Shown here: one piece after another, positions 35,094 to 44,771 of the stretch
How positions within the stretch are numbered: position 1 is the first letter of the stretch
How the letters are laid out: each line of letters begins with the position of its first letter
From: Blastocatellia bacterium
GTDB taxonomy: Bacteria; Acidobacteriota; Blastocatellia; Chloracidobacteriales; JADJPF01
NCBI GenBank assembly: GCA_016713405.1
Contig: JADJPF010000001.1
Location: 682,001 to 746,000, forward strand
Reading direction: 5' to 3'
Length of the DNA stretch: 64,000 nucleotides
The notes under the pieces: model-generated
Databases searched by the model: none
Told to the model about the DNA's origin: nothing
The model's input: only the letters and a program-made list of their open reading frames with translations
Made by a program: the position numbers and the translations under genes

Positions 35094-38000
35094 CTAATAG
35101 GCATAATCTGCGTATTGTATTGGCAGTTTTGGGAGTATTTCTAATATTTGTTCTATAGATTGGGAGTAATTTTTGTAAAGAACAAGCATTTCTTTTATCA
35201 AAATGCGTACAGACCAAGCAGCACTAATGATGTGGTGCATTACAGTTAACAACACATATTCTTGATGGTTTAGTTGAACAGGTGTAATTCTTAATAATGG
35301 TAAAACGGATAGGTTAAAACAATATCGAGACTCATTTAGAAGTAATTCTGCTTGTTTTTCTTCTTGCTCTTTAATAGAAAGGCTAGTTAAGTCAACTTCA
35401 TTAATAGTTAATACATTATTTTCTAAAATTAATTGATGTGGAATGCCATTTATTACATTGATAGATGTACGCAAAGCTTCATGCCTTTTTATTAGCGCAT
35501 TAAGGCTAATTTCTAGGGCTTTAATATTCAAATTACCTTGTATCTTTAATGCAAGAGGGATGTTGTAATGAGGCGTTTCAAGCTCTAATTGTTCAAGAAA
35601 CCAAAGGCGTTCTTGAGAAAATGAGAGGGGTAAATTTACATTTCGTGGGACAGGTGAAATAGAAGGTATTTTAATATTTTGCTTTGTTTGATTTGCTTCA
35701 TCAATCCTTGCTGCTAGATTTGCGATTGTAGGAGCTTCAAATAGGCTACGCAAAGGCAATTCAACCGCAAAATTACTTCTTAACCTTGAAATCAATTGTG
35801 TTGCAAGCAGTGAATGCCCTCCTAATTCAAAAAAACTTTTGTTTATGCTTACTTGTTTTATATTAAGCAATTCTATCCATATACCTGCTACTAATTCTTC
35901 AGTAACTGTTCTTGGAGCAAGATAATCTCCTTCTAACTCAAGGTTATAAAAGTCTATCGTTGGGAGTGCGCGGTAATCTATTTTATGATTAGGCGTTAAT
36001 GGTAAAGAATCCAAGTATATAAATGCTGTTGGAATCATATAATCTGGCAAGATTTCTTTAAGAAAGTTTTGTAATTCAGATGCTAGGGGTTTTTTCTCTG
36101 TAGCTGTAACAACATAAGCAATTAGACGGAGAGTTTTATCTTGTTTAGTTACAACAACAGTTTCGCGGACTGTTGGATATTTTAATATTGCTGACTCTAT
36201 TTCACCTAATTCAACACGATAGCCACGAATCTTTACTTGATTATCATTACGTCCGATATACTCAATATTCCCATCTGTCAAGAAACGTGCTAAATCTCCA
36301 GTTCGATAAAGGCGCGAACCAGGTTCTAATGGGTTTTGGATAAATTTTTCAGCAGTCAACTCAGGATTTGCTAAATAACCTCTACTAAGAGAATTGCCAC
36401 CTATAAATAATTCTCCTACTACACCTGTGGGTAAAGGTTGAAGGTATTTATCTAAAATATAAATTTTAGTACCTTCAATAGCATAACCTATTGGTAAATT
36501 CTGTGCTTTATAGCTTTGAGTTAAGTTAAGCTCACAACAGCTAACAGCAATAGTTGCTTCTGTAGGCCCATAGGTATTAAGCAAGCGGATTTTACAATAT
36601 TGTTGCCAATCTACTAAACGTTCTGCTAATGCTTTTTCACCTCCAATAATCACTAAGCGCAAAGTTGAAGGTAATAATAAATTTTCCTCTTTAATAGCTA
36701 AAACCATTTCATGCCAAAAGGCTGTAGGCAAATCTAAAACGGAAATATTCCATTGCAAACATTTTTCTAGAAAGTTTGCAACAGACACAATCATTTCATC
36801 ATTACGTAAAACTAAAGTAGCTCCAGACACTAGAGTTGGATAAATTTCTTCTGCACTTGTGTCAAAATTAATTGAAGCAAATTGTAGAACTTGATCACTT
36901 GAAGTTAGTTCAAATTGCTTTATTGCTTGTGTAATGTAATTTACTACAGAAAAATGCTCTATTAAAATCCCTTTAGGATTACCTGTAGAACCTGAAGTAT
37001 AAATAACATAAGCAAGATTAGTTGGAAGAATGCTTAAATTAGGGTTTTCTTCACTTTCTTTTGATATTAATGTTAGATCTGAGTCTAAACAAATTAGTTT
37101 AACTTGCTTAGGTAATATTGATGTTAAATTTTGTTTAGTTAAGATAATTTTTATTTGTGCATCTTGCACCATAAAAGAAACACGGTCTTTAGGATAATTA
37201 GGATCTAGTGGTAAGTAAGCTCCACCTGCCTTAAGGACGGCTAATAAACTAATTATCATTTCAAATGAACGTTCAATAGATATTCCTACTAGTGTTTCAG
37301 GTGATACTTCTAATTTAATCAAATAATGTGCAAGCTGATTAGCACGAAGATTTAGCTCGTTATAAGTAAGCGGTTTATTTTCAAAAATTATTGCTATTGC
37401 TTGAGGAGTTTTAAGAACTTGTTGTTCAAAAAGAGTATGTAAACAGCCTGTAGATGCTTGTTTTTCGGCTCCGCTGTATTTTAAGAGGATTTCTTGTTTT
37501 TCTACTTCTGTTAGTAGAGAAAGAAAAGAAATATGTTCTAAAGGATTTAGGATTATGCTTTCTAGCAAAACAGAAAAATGTTTTGCCATTTTAATAATGG
37601 TTGATTTATCAAACAAATCGCTATTGTATTGCCAGGAGGTTAATAACTCTCCATTGTGTTCTACAGCCATTAAGAGAATATCAAAAGGGGTGGCTCTTTG
37701 TTCTAAGGGGTAAGACTCTACAAGTAATTCACCAATCTTCATATGCGCCCCTGCTTCACCTAAAACAAAGGGAGCAGTCTCTACTAATCTATGTGGTTGT
37801 TGAAGAATAAACATAGTTTGAAAAAGTGGTGGGCGACCAGCATTCCAATTTAGGTGAAGACGATCAGCAATTAAGGCTGTAGGAAAATCTTGGTTTTCTA
37901 AAGCACTTAAAACAACTTCTCTTGTTTGTAAGAGAAAGTCTTGATAAATAGGATTATTAGAAAAATTTGCACGTAAAGGTACAGGATTAATAAAATAGCC

Positions 38001-40880
38001 AATAGTACCCGTAAATTCTTCTTGAGTACGGCCAGCCATTGGAGAGCCGATAATAATATCTTCTTGTCCACTGTAGCGAAAAAGTAATATCTCAAAAATA
38101 CTTAATAGCACTGTGTATAAAGTAGTTTTTCTAGTATTTGCAATAATTTTAAGTTTTTGGGTTAATTGAGCTTCAATCTTACTTGCATAAGATGAACCAT
38201 TATGAGTTTGGATAAGTGGTCTAGGTCGATCGGTAGGTAGATTTAATACAGCTAGATCGCCCTGTAAGGTTTTTTGCCAATATTGCCATAACTCATTACC
38301 TCTTGGACTATCCAACAAATTGTTTTGCCACCGTACATAATCACTATATTGTGCAACAGGTTCTAGCAATGTTGAATTTGCAGAGTTTGAGTAAAGAAAA
38401 CCTAACTCATCAGCAAATATATTAAGTGACCAAAAATCAATTGTGATATGGTGGAAATTAAGTAAAAGTATGTGTTTTCTTTCATTAAGACTAAATAAAT
38501 AAGCCTTCATTAGTGGCCCTTGTTCCAAATTAAATGGGGTAAGGGCTTTTATTGCTATTTGTTGGTTAAGATACTCTTCTGACCAGGTTTTAGCATCGAT
38601 ATTATCAAAACTTACTTTATGTAAAGATACTTGCCTAATAGGTTTTTCTGATTCTAATTTATAAGCTGTTCTTAAAGAATCATGTCGGTCAACAAGTGCT
38701 TGAAGTGATTTATTTAACAAGGTTACATCTAGATTAGAATTTATTGCTACAGCAAAGTAAACATTATGTGCTGTAGTTTCTGGAGCAAGTTCTTGCAAAA
38801 ACCAAAGAGCTTTTTGATTATGAGAAAGTTCTAGTAGCTGGTTTTCTGATTTTGTTGCTTTATAGAAACTTGGTTGGGTAGTTTTTGTATTTAGGTTTGG
38901 GTAGGCTAATATTTTTCTAAGCAAATCTATAGCTAAATTGTTAATATTGTTACCTTGAAGCAATTTTACTATAGGAATATTAATAGTTAGATTATGTTCT
39001 AACCGGTTTTTTAGCTCTAAAGCAACTAGCGAGTCAATACCCATATCAGTAATGGATTTTTCAACGTCTATGCGTGTTGGCGCAAGACCTACCACTTTTG
39101 CTACTTGTTCACGCAAAAAATTTACTAATATTTCTACCTGCTCATTTGAATTACTAGCTAATATCTGTTGTTTTAGATTAATAGTATTTACTTGTTGTGT
39201 AGAACTATCATTTCTACTAAAGGTAATTTCAGAGAAAAAAGGAAGGTGTTCTGTTTCAGGATAGGCTTCTCTCCATTGTAGCCAATTTATAGGCATAATA
39301 CTAATTTGGGGCAAATCAAATGAAAGTAATTGTTTAAGTATAGTCATTGCTTGAGTTGGATTGATGCTATTCATTCCACGCAAAGTTAATCTAGCACCTC
39401 GGCCAGGTCTAGCAGCAAGACCAACTTCTGACCAATGCCCCCAATTAATACTTAATGCAGGCAGGTTTTCTGATTGTCGATAATGTGAAAGTGAATCTAG
39501 AAATGAATTAGCCGCAGCATAGTTAGCTTGTCCAGCAGAACCTAAAAGGGAAGAAACCGAAGAAAATAGAACAAAAAAGTCTAAATTATTATTTTTTAGC
39601 AAACAATGTAGTAACCAACTGCCCCAAATTTTTGGTAGAGCAACGGCTTTTAGCTCATCTACTTGCATACTTGATAAAGTTTTATCTTTTAATATACCTG
39701 CTGCGTGTATGACTCCCTTTATGGGCGGCCATTCTTCTGCTTGGTAGTCTTCAAAAAAAGTTTTAAGAGCAACTTCATCAGAAATATCTAAGCTAACAAT
39801 GTCAACTTTAGCACCTTCTGCTTCCATTTCTTTTATAGCAGCAATTTGTTTCTTTAATTGATTAGATCCTTGAATATTTTTCCATTCTTTACGCTCTGGT
39901 AATTTAGTACGACCTAATAAGATCAGGCGAGATGCACCTTGAGAAACCATCCAACGAGCAACTACTAACCCAATATCACCTAAACCCCCAGTAATTAAGT
40001 AAGTTGAATCTTTTCTTAACAACAATGATTGTTTACTAGTTACTTGCTTACGTACAAGTCTTGCTACGTAGCGTTTATTTGAATATAAGGCAATCTGAGT
40101 CTCTTTATTAGGTTGATAGATTTCCTCTAAAAACATATCTAGGGAATTTTTTGTGTCTATAGGGTCTAAATCTACTAATCCTCCCCAGTAAGCTGGAAAT
40201 TCCTGTGCAATAGTTTTACCTAATCCCCATATGGGCGATTGAGAAATATTAATTGGGTAGTTTTTTAGAATTGGTTGTGTACCAGAAGTAACTAACCATA
40301 AACGAGGTGATAAAAGCCACTTTTCTTTGGCTATTGCTTGAATTAAGTATAAGACAACTTCACAATTAATTTGTTGAATCTGTTGAAGATCTGAAGTATT
40401 TAGTGGTAATGAGCTTAGATCAAGACACCACAAATAAATGATAGCTTGTATTGTAGTTGATGAATTATTTGAAGAACTTAAAATATAATTAATTGTTTCG
40501 CTATCAGTTGGAGACAATTCCCATTCATTGGAACTTTTTTGACAAGATTTTTGTGCTTTTGAAATTAAAATTACTTCTTGGTCTTGAGACTTTAATAACT
40601 CTGATAGATTGTCACCTAAACCAGCTTTATCAACAAAAATTAACCACTTTCCTTTAATGTTTTCTATATTATTTTCTAATATTTTAGGAACATTTTTCCA
40701 TTCTATTTCATATGCTGAATTAGCTAATGATAATTCGCTAAGATCTTCTTTTTGCAAAGCTTGTAGGGATAAACCAGATATTTGTGCAACCAAAGAACCA
40801 TCATCATTGTATAAATCAATATTACCTTTTATGGACAGTGACTCTAAAGATAGATCACTATCTAAGTAAGATGCGCCCAT
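35094..40880 (-). CDS. PKS-NRPS: DH tail, KR, ACP, module M1 and N-lobe of C2
   Basis: 1,928 residues. DH C-terminal end (1-50); KR (about 290-480: TGGLGDIGLVVARW, FSSVSSLLGSAGQANYAAANSF) with ILKDK at the position that suggests B-type stereochemistry; ACP (MGIDSLVAL, about 610); C1 (HHITIDFWS, about 690-1120); A1 (YTSGSTGNPKGIL, FDTSAEEIYPTL, NTYGPTEATIA, 1150-1650); PCP1 (GGHSLLATQL, about 1690); then the first lobe of C2. A1 pocket residues read DTEDIGTIAK, which I cannot assign. C2 has HHIISAAWS, lacking the Asp-Gly of HHxxxDG. No enoylreductase is present, so the PKS step should leave a double bond. The 5' edge is a frameshift in DH (WAHLT stop; the other frame gives SYLDSDLSLES). Confidence 0.93.
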   Translation of the reverse strand: MGASYLDSDLSLESLSIKGNIDLYNDDGSLVAQISGLSLQALQKEDLSELSLANSAYEIEWKNVPKILENNIENIKGKWLIFVDKAGLGDNLSELLKSQDQEVILISKAQKSCQKSSNEWELSPTDSETINYILSSSNNSSTTIQAIIYLWCLDLSSLPLNTSDLQQIQQINCEVVLYLIQAIAKEKWLLSPRLWLVTSGTQPILKNYPINISQSPIWGLGKTIAQEFPAYWGGLVDLDPIDTKNSLDMFLEEIYQPNKETQIALYSNKRYVARLVRKQVTSKQSLLLRKDSTYLITGGLGDIGLVVARWMVSQGASRLILLGRTKLPERKEWKNIQGSNQLKKQIAAIKEMEAEGAKVDIVSLDISDEVALKTFFEDYQAEEWPPIKGVIHAAGILKDKTLSSMQVDELKAVALPKIWGSWLLHCLLKNNNLDFFVLFSSVSSLLGSAGQANYAAANSFLDSLSHYRQSENLPALSINWGHWSEVGLAARPGRGARLTLRGMNSINPTQAMTILKQLLSFDLPQISIMPINWLQWREAYPETEHLPFFSEITFSRNDSSTQQVNTINLKQQILASNSNEQVEILVNFLREQVAKVVGLAPTRIDVEKSITDMGIDSLVALELKNRLEHNLTINIPIVKLLQGNNINNLAIDLLRKILAYPNLNTKTTQPSFYKATKSENQLLELSHNQKALWFLQELAPETTAHNVYFAVAINSNLDVTLLNKSLQALVDRHDSLRTAYKLESEKPIRQVSLHKVSFDNIDAKTWSEEYLNQQIAIKALTPFNLEQGPLMKAYLFSLNERKHILLLNFHHITIDFWSLNIFADELGFLYSNSANSTLLEPVAQYSDYVRWQNNLLDSPRGNELWQYWQKTLQGDLAVLNLPTDRPRPLIQTHNGSSYASKIEAQLTQKLKIIANTRKTTLYTVLLSIFEILLFRYSGQEDIIIGSPMAGRTQEEFTGTIGYFINPVPLRANFSNNPIYQDFLLQTREVVLSALENQDFPTALIADRLHLNWNAGRPPLFQTMFILQQPHRLVETAPFVLGEAGAHMKIGELLVESYPLEQRATPFDILLMAVEHNGELLTSWQYNSDLFDKSTIIKMAKHFSVLLESIILNPLEHISFLSLLTEVEKQEILLKYSGAEKQASTGCLHTLFEQQVLKTPQAIAIIFENKPLTYNELNLRANQLAHYLIKLEVSPETLVGISIERSFEMIISLLAVLKAGGAYLPLDPNYPKDRVSFMVQDAQIKIILTKQNLTSILPKQVKLICLDSDLTLISKESEENPNLSILPTNLAYVIYTSGSTGNPKGILIEHFSVVNYITQAIKQFELTSSDQVLQFASINFDTSAEEIYPTLVSGATLVLRNDEMIVSVANFLEKCLQWNISVLDLPTAFWHEMVLAIKEENLLLPSTLRLVIIGGEKALAERLVDWQQYCKIRLLNTYGPTEATIAVSCCELNLTQSYKAQNLPIGYAIEGTKIYILDKYLQPLPTGVVGELFIGGNSLSRGYLANPELTAEKFIQNPLEPGSRLYRTGDLARFLTDGNIEYIGRNDNQVKIRGYRVELGEIESAILKYPTVRETVVVTKQDKTLRLIAYVVTATEKKPLASELQNFLKEILPDYMIPTAFIYLDSLPLTPNHKIDYRALPTIDFYNLELEGDYLAPRTVTEELVAGIWIELLNIKQVSINKSFFELGGHSLLATQLISRLRSNFAVELPLRSLFEAPTIANLAARIDEANQTKQNIKIPSISPVPRNVNLPLSFSQERLWFLEQLELETPHYNIPLALKIQGNLNIKALEISLNALIKRHEALRTSINVINGIPHQLILENNVLTINEVDLTSLSIKEQEEKQAELLLNESRYCFNLSVLPLLRITPVQLNHQEYVLLTVMHHIISAAWSVRILIKEMLVLYKNYSQSIEQILEILPKLPIQYADYAY

Positions 40881-43800
40881 AATTTTCTTCCAATTTCTCC
40901 TAGAAGCTTTATTTCTTTAACTGAAATAGGTACAAAAGCTTTTGTATTATTATTGATTTCTTGGTCAATAATTGTAGCTCCAAGACTTTGGAAACAAGCA
41001 TCTAGCAGTGATGGATGGAAAATATATGAAGTGCTATCTAAATTAGAAGGTAGGTCTATTTCAACAAAAGCTTGGGATTTTCCCTTCCAAATTTGATTTA
41101 TTGCTTGAAATGAAAGACCGTAGTCTAGCCCATAGTTTTGTAATTTTTCATAATATTCTTTACCACTTATGTTAAGTTGGCACTGTTCTAAAATTTCTTC
41201 TTTCTTGATTTGGGCTAAACTTTTCTTTGTTGTTAAGTTCTTAGAGCTTACCTTACAACTTAAGTGCAAAATCCACTCTTCTTTTTCATCGTTTTCTTTA
41301 GTATTACAGCTAAAAATCTGAAAAGTTTTTTCACCATTTGCATTAGAAGAGCAAATGGTTTCTAGCAAAATATTTGCTTCTAAAGACAAAAGTAAAGTTT
41401 TATGTAAAGTAATTTCAGTAAGCTTAAAGTCGCTAGCTATTTGAGAAGCGGCTTTTAAGCACATTTCTATGTAAGCTGCCGCAGGTAAAACAACTTCTCC
41501 TTCAATACAATGGTCAGATAAATAAGATATATTATTTAGTGTATTTTCCCAGAAAGGTTGAGAGGATTTTAATCTTTGGCCTAATAATGGGTGATAACTA
41601 GATGTTTGTTGAAAAAATTGTCTTTCTAAATATTTTGTTTTTTTAGTTTCTAACCAACATCTTTCATTTTGCCAAGGGTATAGAGGTAATTTTACTAGTT
41701 TTCCAGTAGGGTAAAGTTTCTTCCAATCAATTGGATAACCAATAGTATAAAACTTTGCTAAAGTTGATAACATTGTAATGGACTCATTTTCTTCACGTCG
41801 CATAGAAGAAAAGAGATAAACTTCTTTTGACAAATGTTGGAAATTCTGTTGGATACTACTTAGTAAAATTGCATGAGGACTTATTTCTATAAATATATTA
41901 TAATTATCTTGTGCTAGACAATTAATTGCATCAGAAAAAAGTACAGGTTCTCGAAGATTACGTCCCCAATATTCAGCATTAAATTTAGTAGTGTAAGAAA
42001 GTTTGCCAGTGACAGAGGAATATATAGGTATTGTAGCGGGACGTGGGCGGATAGTTTTTAACTCTTCTACTAGGTGTGTGCGTAAAGGATCCATTTGTGG
42101 AGTATGAGAAGCAACATCTACTTTGATAAAACGACAGTAAATATCTTGGTTTTGTAAGCTTTCAATTAGCTCTTTTAAGGCATCAGTATCCCCACCAATA
42201 ACAGTAGATTTAATACTGTTACTAGAACTAATGTAAAGTTTACCTTTGTAACTTTCTATAGCTTTAGTTGCTTGCGTATGTGAAAGCTCTACAGAAGCCA
42301 TTGACCCTTTACCACTTGCTTGCTTCAATAATTTACTACGCAAACAAATTACTTTTACAGCATCAGCAAAACTTAAAGCTCCTGCAACATATGCTGCTGC
42401 AACTTCACCCATGCTATGACCAACAATTGCGCTAGGAGTAATACCCCAGGAATGCCATAATCCAGCTAATGCTATTTGGATAGAAAAAATAGTTGGTTGA
42501 ATAATTTCTATATCTTCAAGTTTGGCTTGTGGTTCATTTAATTGTGTTAATAATGACCAAGCAAAATATTTGCTAATTTCTTTATCACATCGCTCAATTA
42601 GCGAACGAAAAACAGCTTCTTGTTTTAAGAGTTGTTTTCCCATTCCTATCCATTGTGAACCTTGTCCAGAAAAAACAAACACAAGTTTATATTTTAGATT
42701 TAGATTTTCAACACCACTAAAAACAAAATCAGAATTTTCACCTTTAAGGAAAATTTCTAGCTCTGCTCTTATTGCTTCTATGGAAGTGCCAACTACAACA
42801 ACACGATGACTACGATGGCTACGTCTTACAGCACTACTATAACAAATATCATATATACTATCGCTTGTATGCGTAAGCATATTTTTGTATTGTCTAGCTA
42901 AATCTTTAACTGCTTTTGGGTTATGGGCAGATATTGTTAATATTTGTGTTTGGTTACTAGTAAAGCTTTCATTTCTAGGCAATATAGGTGACTCTTGCAA
43001 AACAACATGGCAATTTGTTCCTCCAAAACCAAATGAGCTAATTCCAGCAATAGCAAGGTTTTCTTCTTTAGGCCAATCAATCAACTCTGTTTGTACTTTT
43101 AATAAAAGGTCATGAAAAGGAATATGAGGGTTTGGAGTTTCAAAATTAAGGCTAGGGGGGATTTTTTTGTGTTTAAGTGAAAGAGATGTTTTGATAAGCC
43201 CTGCTATACCAGCCGCTGATTCTAAATGTCCAATATTGGTTTTAACCGAACCAATTAAACATAGTTGGTTTGGTGGACGATTGTTTGCTAACACACTACC
43301 AAGGGCTTTTGCTTCTATTTGATCACCAAGAAATGTGCCTGTTCCATGAGTTTCAATGTATTGAACTTGTCCAGGTAATATATTTGCGGACTGGTAAGCT
43401 TGTTTTAGTACCAATTCTTGTGCTTGTCGATTTGGAGCCATTAAGCCATTACTACGACCATCTTGATTAATGCTAGCTCCAAGAATAACTGCATATATTA
43501 AATCATTATCTAAAATAGCTTTAGAGAGAGGCTTAAGAATTATTACTCCAACTCCTTCACCACGAACAAAACCATTTGCTTTTGAGTCAAAAGCTTTGCA
43601 TTGTCCATCAGGTGACATCACGCCAGCTTTAGAAAAATTTATGGTGATATCTGGAGATAAAATTAAATTAACACCCCCAGCAATTGCTAAAGGGGTTTTA
43701 CCTTCCCAAATATTTTGGCAAGCCAAACTTACTGCAACTAGCGAAGAGGAACAAGCTGTATCAATTGAAATACTTGGGCCATGAAGATCTAAGAAATAAG

Positions 43801-44605
43801 AAATTCTATTAGCCGCAATACTCATAGCATTGCCTGTAGCAGCATAAACATTTATAAGAGTAGGATCACTTAGTTGTGTTCTAGCATAGTCATTACTGGA
43901 AATACCAATAAAAACCCCTGTTTGTGAACCTGTTAATGATTCTAAATCTTGTCCAGCATCTTCTAACGCTTCAATAGCAACTTCTAATAAAAGCCTTTGC
44001 TGGGGATCCATATTAGCTGCTTCACGTAAGGAAATACTAAAGTAGCTATAATCAAATAAATCTATATCTTCAAGAAATCCACCCCAACGAGTATTCATTT
44101 TTCCAGGAGAGTTTGGATCTGGATCATAAAATTTATCAATTTTCCATCTATTGGAAGGAATTTCCTTGATTGCATTTATACCATTTTGTAAAAGCTCCCA
44201 ATAATCCTTTATATTTTTAGCTCCAGGAAAGCGGCATCCCATTCCAACAATTGCAATAGGCTCATAGTTATTTTTTTTATTACTTAGAACTTCAAATTCT
44301 TTTACCTTTTCATTTGCAAGATTATAAGAGAGGTTTTCTATAGTAGGGTAATCCCAAAGCAAGGTGGGAGAAAGTTTACGCTTAAGCCATTGTTCTAATT
44401 CACCAGATAGACTTAGTGCCTCACGTGAGCCTAAACCATAGTTTAGAAATGGCTCACGTATATTAATTTCTTTTTGAGATGTTTTTAAGAGTATTGATAA
44501 TCGTTCTATAAGCCACTGCTGAATTTCTTGAGAAGTTATAAAATGAGAATCTTTATCAACAAAAGAATCTGTTAATAAAGGGGCATTTTTATCATTATTT
44601 TGCAT
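40862..44605 (-). CDS. PKS: ACP-KS-AT-DH
   Basis: Start chosen at ATG 44605 (MQNNDKNAPLL) behind AAAGG; a TTG at 44620 is less likely. N-terminal ACP (FLNYGLGSREALSLSGELEQWL, of the kind loaded by FAALs), KS (DTACSSSLVAVSLA with the active Cys, ETHGTGTFLG and NIGHLESAAG with the His pair), AT (FSGQGSQWIGMG, GHSMGEVAAAYVAG, VDVASHTPQMDPL) and DH (HCIEGEVVLP, HPSLLDACFQ). The AT has VASH where malonyl-specific ATs usually have HAFH and methylmalonyl ones YASH, so the extender is open. The stop at 40862 is a frameshift inside DH. Confidence 0.93.
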   Translation of the reverse strand: MQNNDKNAPLLTDSFVDKDSHFITSQEIQQWLIERLSILLKTSQKEINIREPFLNYGLGSREALSLSGELEQWLKRKLSPTLLWDYPTIENLSYNLANEKVKEFEVLSNKKNNYEPIAIVGMGCRFPGAKNIKDYWELLQNGINAIKEIPSNRWKIDKFYDPDPNSPGKMNTRWGGFLEDIDLFDYSYFSISLREAANMDPQQRLLLEVAIEALEDAGQDLESLTGSQTGVFIGISSNDYARTQLSDPTLINVYAATGNAMSIAANRISYFLDLHGPSISIDTACSSSLVAVSLACQNIWEGKTPLAIAGGVNLILSPDITINFSKAGVMSPDGQCKAFDSKANGFVRGEGVGVIILKPLSKAILDNDLIYAVILGASINQDGRSNGLMAPNRQAQELVLKQAYQSANILPGQVQYIETHGTGTFLGDQIEAKALGSVLANNRPPNQLCLIGSVKTNIGHLESAAGIAGLIKTSLSLKHKKIPPSLNFETPNPHIPFHDLLLKVQTELIDWPKEENLAIAGISSFGFGGTNCHVVLQESPILPRNESFTSNQTQILTISAHNPKAVKDLARQYKNMLTHTSDSIYDICYSSAVRRSHRSHRVVVVGTSIEAIRAELEIFLKGENSDFVFSGVENLNLKYKLVFVFSGQGSQWIGMGKQLLKQEAVFRSLIERCDKEISKYFAWSLLTQLNEPQAKLEDIEIIQPTIFSIQIALAGLWHSWGITPSAIVGHSMGEVAAAYVAGALSFADAVKVICLRSKLLKQASGKGSMASVELSHTQATKAIESYKGKLYISSSNSIKSTVIGGDTDALKELIESLQNQDIYCRFIKVDVASHTPQMDPLRTHLVEELKTIRPRPATIPIYSSVTGKLSYTTKFNAEYWGRNLREPVLFSDAINCLAQDNYNIFIEISPHAILLSSIQQNFQHLSKEVYLFSSMRREENESITMLSTLAKFYTIGYPIDWKKLYPTGKLVKLPLYPWQNERCWLETKKTKYLERQFFQQTSSYHPLLGQRLKSSQPFWENTLNNISYLSDHCIEGEVVLPAAAYIEMCLKAASQIASDFKLTEITLHKTLLLSLEANILLETICSSNANGEKTFQIFSCNTKENDEKEEWILHLSCKVSSKNLTTKKSLAQIKKEEILEQCQLNISGKEYYEKLQNYGLDYGLSFQAINQIWKGKSQAFVEIDLPSNLDSTSYIFHPSLLDACFQSLGATIIDQEINNNTKAFVPISVKEIKLLGEIGRKLWAHLT

Positions 44606-44657
44606 GTTTTTACCTTTCAAGAATGCTAATTATCAAAATCAAGAAAATTAGCAATAC

Positions 44658-44677
44658 AAATGCTTATAAATGCTTAT
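44658..44677. repeat. tandem 10-bp direct repeat upstream of the PKS gene
   Basis: AAATGCTTAT occurs twice in tandem, about 55 bp upstream of the PKS start. It could be part of a regulator site or only chance in AT-rich DNA. Confidence 0.4.
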
Positions 44678-44755
44678 TGATTGCATTCTAGAAATACTAT
44701 TAATAATACTTAGCATTGATTATAAAATAGAATATTTACGTAATTTAATTACTGG

Positions 44756-44771
44756 GTTATTAGCTAATAAC
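44756..44771. promoter_or_regulatory. 16-bp perfect palindrome between FAAL and PKS genes
   Basis: GTTATTAGCTAATAAC is its own reverse complement, with no spacer. It lies in the 248-bp gap between the FAAL stop and the PKS start, in very AT-rich DNA with several TATAAT-like stretches. A dimeric regulator operator controlling a separate PKS-NRPS promoter is plausible. It is not followed by a T run, so it does not look like a terminator. Confidence 0.5.

Larger units (their letters stand above)
29767..35131. repeat. large direct repeat, right copy (C2 C-lobe to A3 core 8)
   Basis: Partner of 15331-21762. Beyond 35131 the C2 N-lobe is unrelated in detail to the other C domains, and below 29767 the A3 tail, PCP3 and E domain are unique. 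The boundaries therefore mark recombination points. Confidence 0.85.
27783..44605 (-). other. reconstructed PKS-NRPS gene 1 (PKS module, M1-M3, E)
   Basis: Best read as one gene of about 5,600 codons from ATG 44605 to TAA 27783. It is interrupted near 40.87 (indel in DH), 35.09 (TGG to TAG), 34.65, 34.59, 33.32, 33.15, 31.37, 30.65 and 30.14 kb. Every interruption lies within a conserved domain and is repaired by comparison with a sister module or the family pattern. Order: ACP-KS-AT-DH-KR-ACP, C-A-PCP, C-A-PCP, C-A-PCP-E. Confidence 0.75.

Noticed and set aside
35960..37440. Substrate for A1
   Set aside because: The pocket residues DTEDIGTIAK do not match a code I can recall with confidence, so no amino acid is assigned.
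41700..42720. Firm malonyl or methylmalonyl assignment for the AT
   Set aside because: The motif is VASH, between the usual HAFH and YASH forms; it is not decisive.
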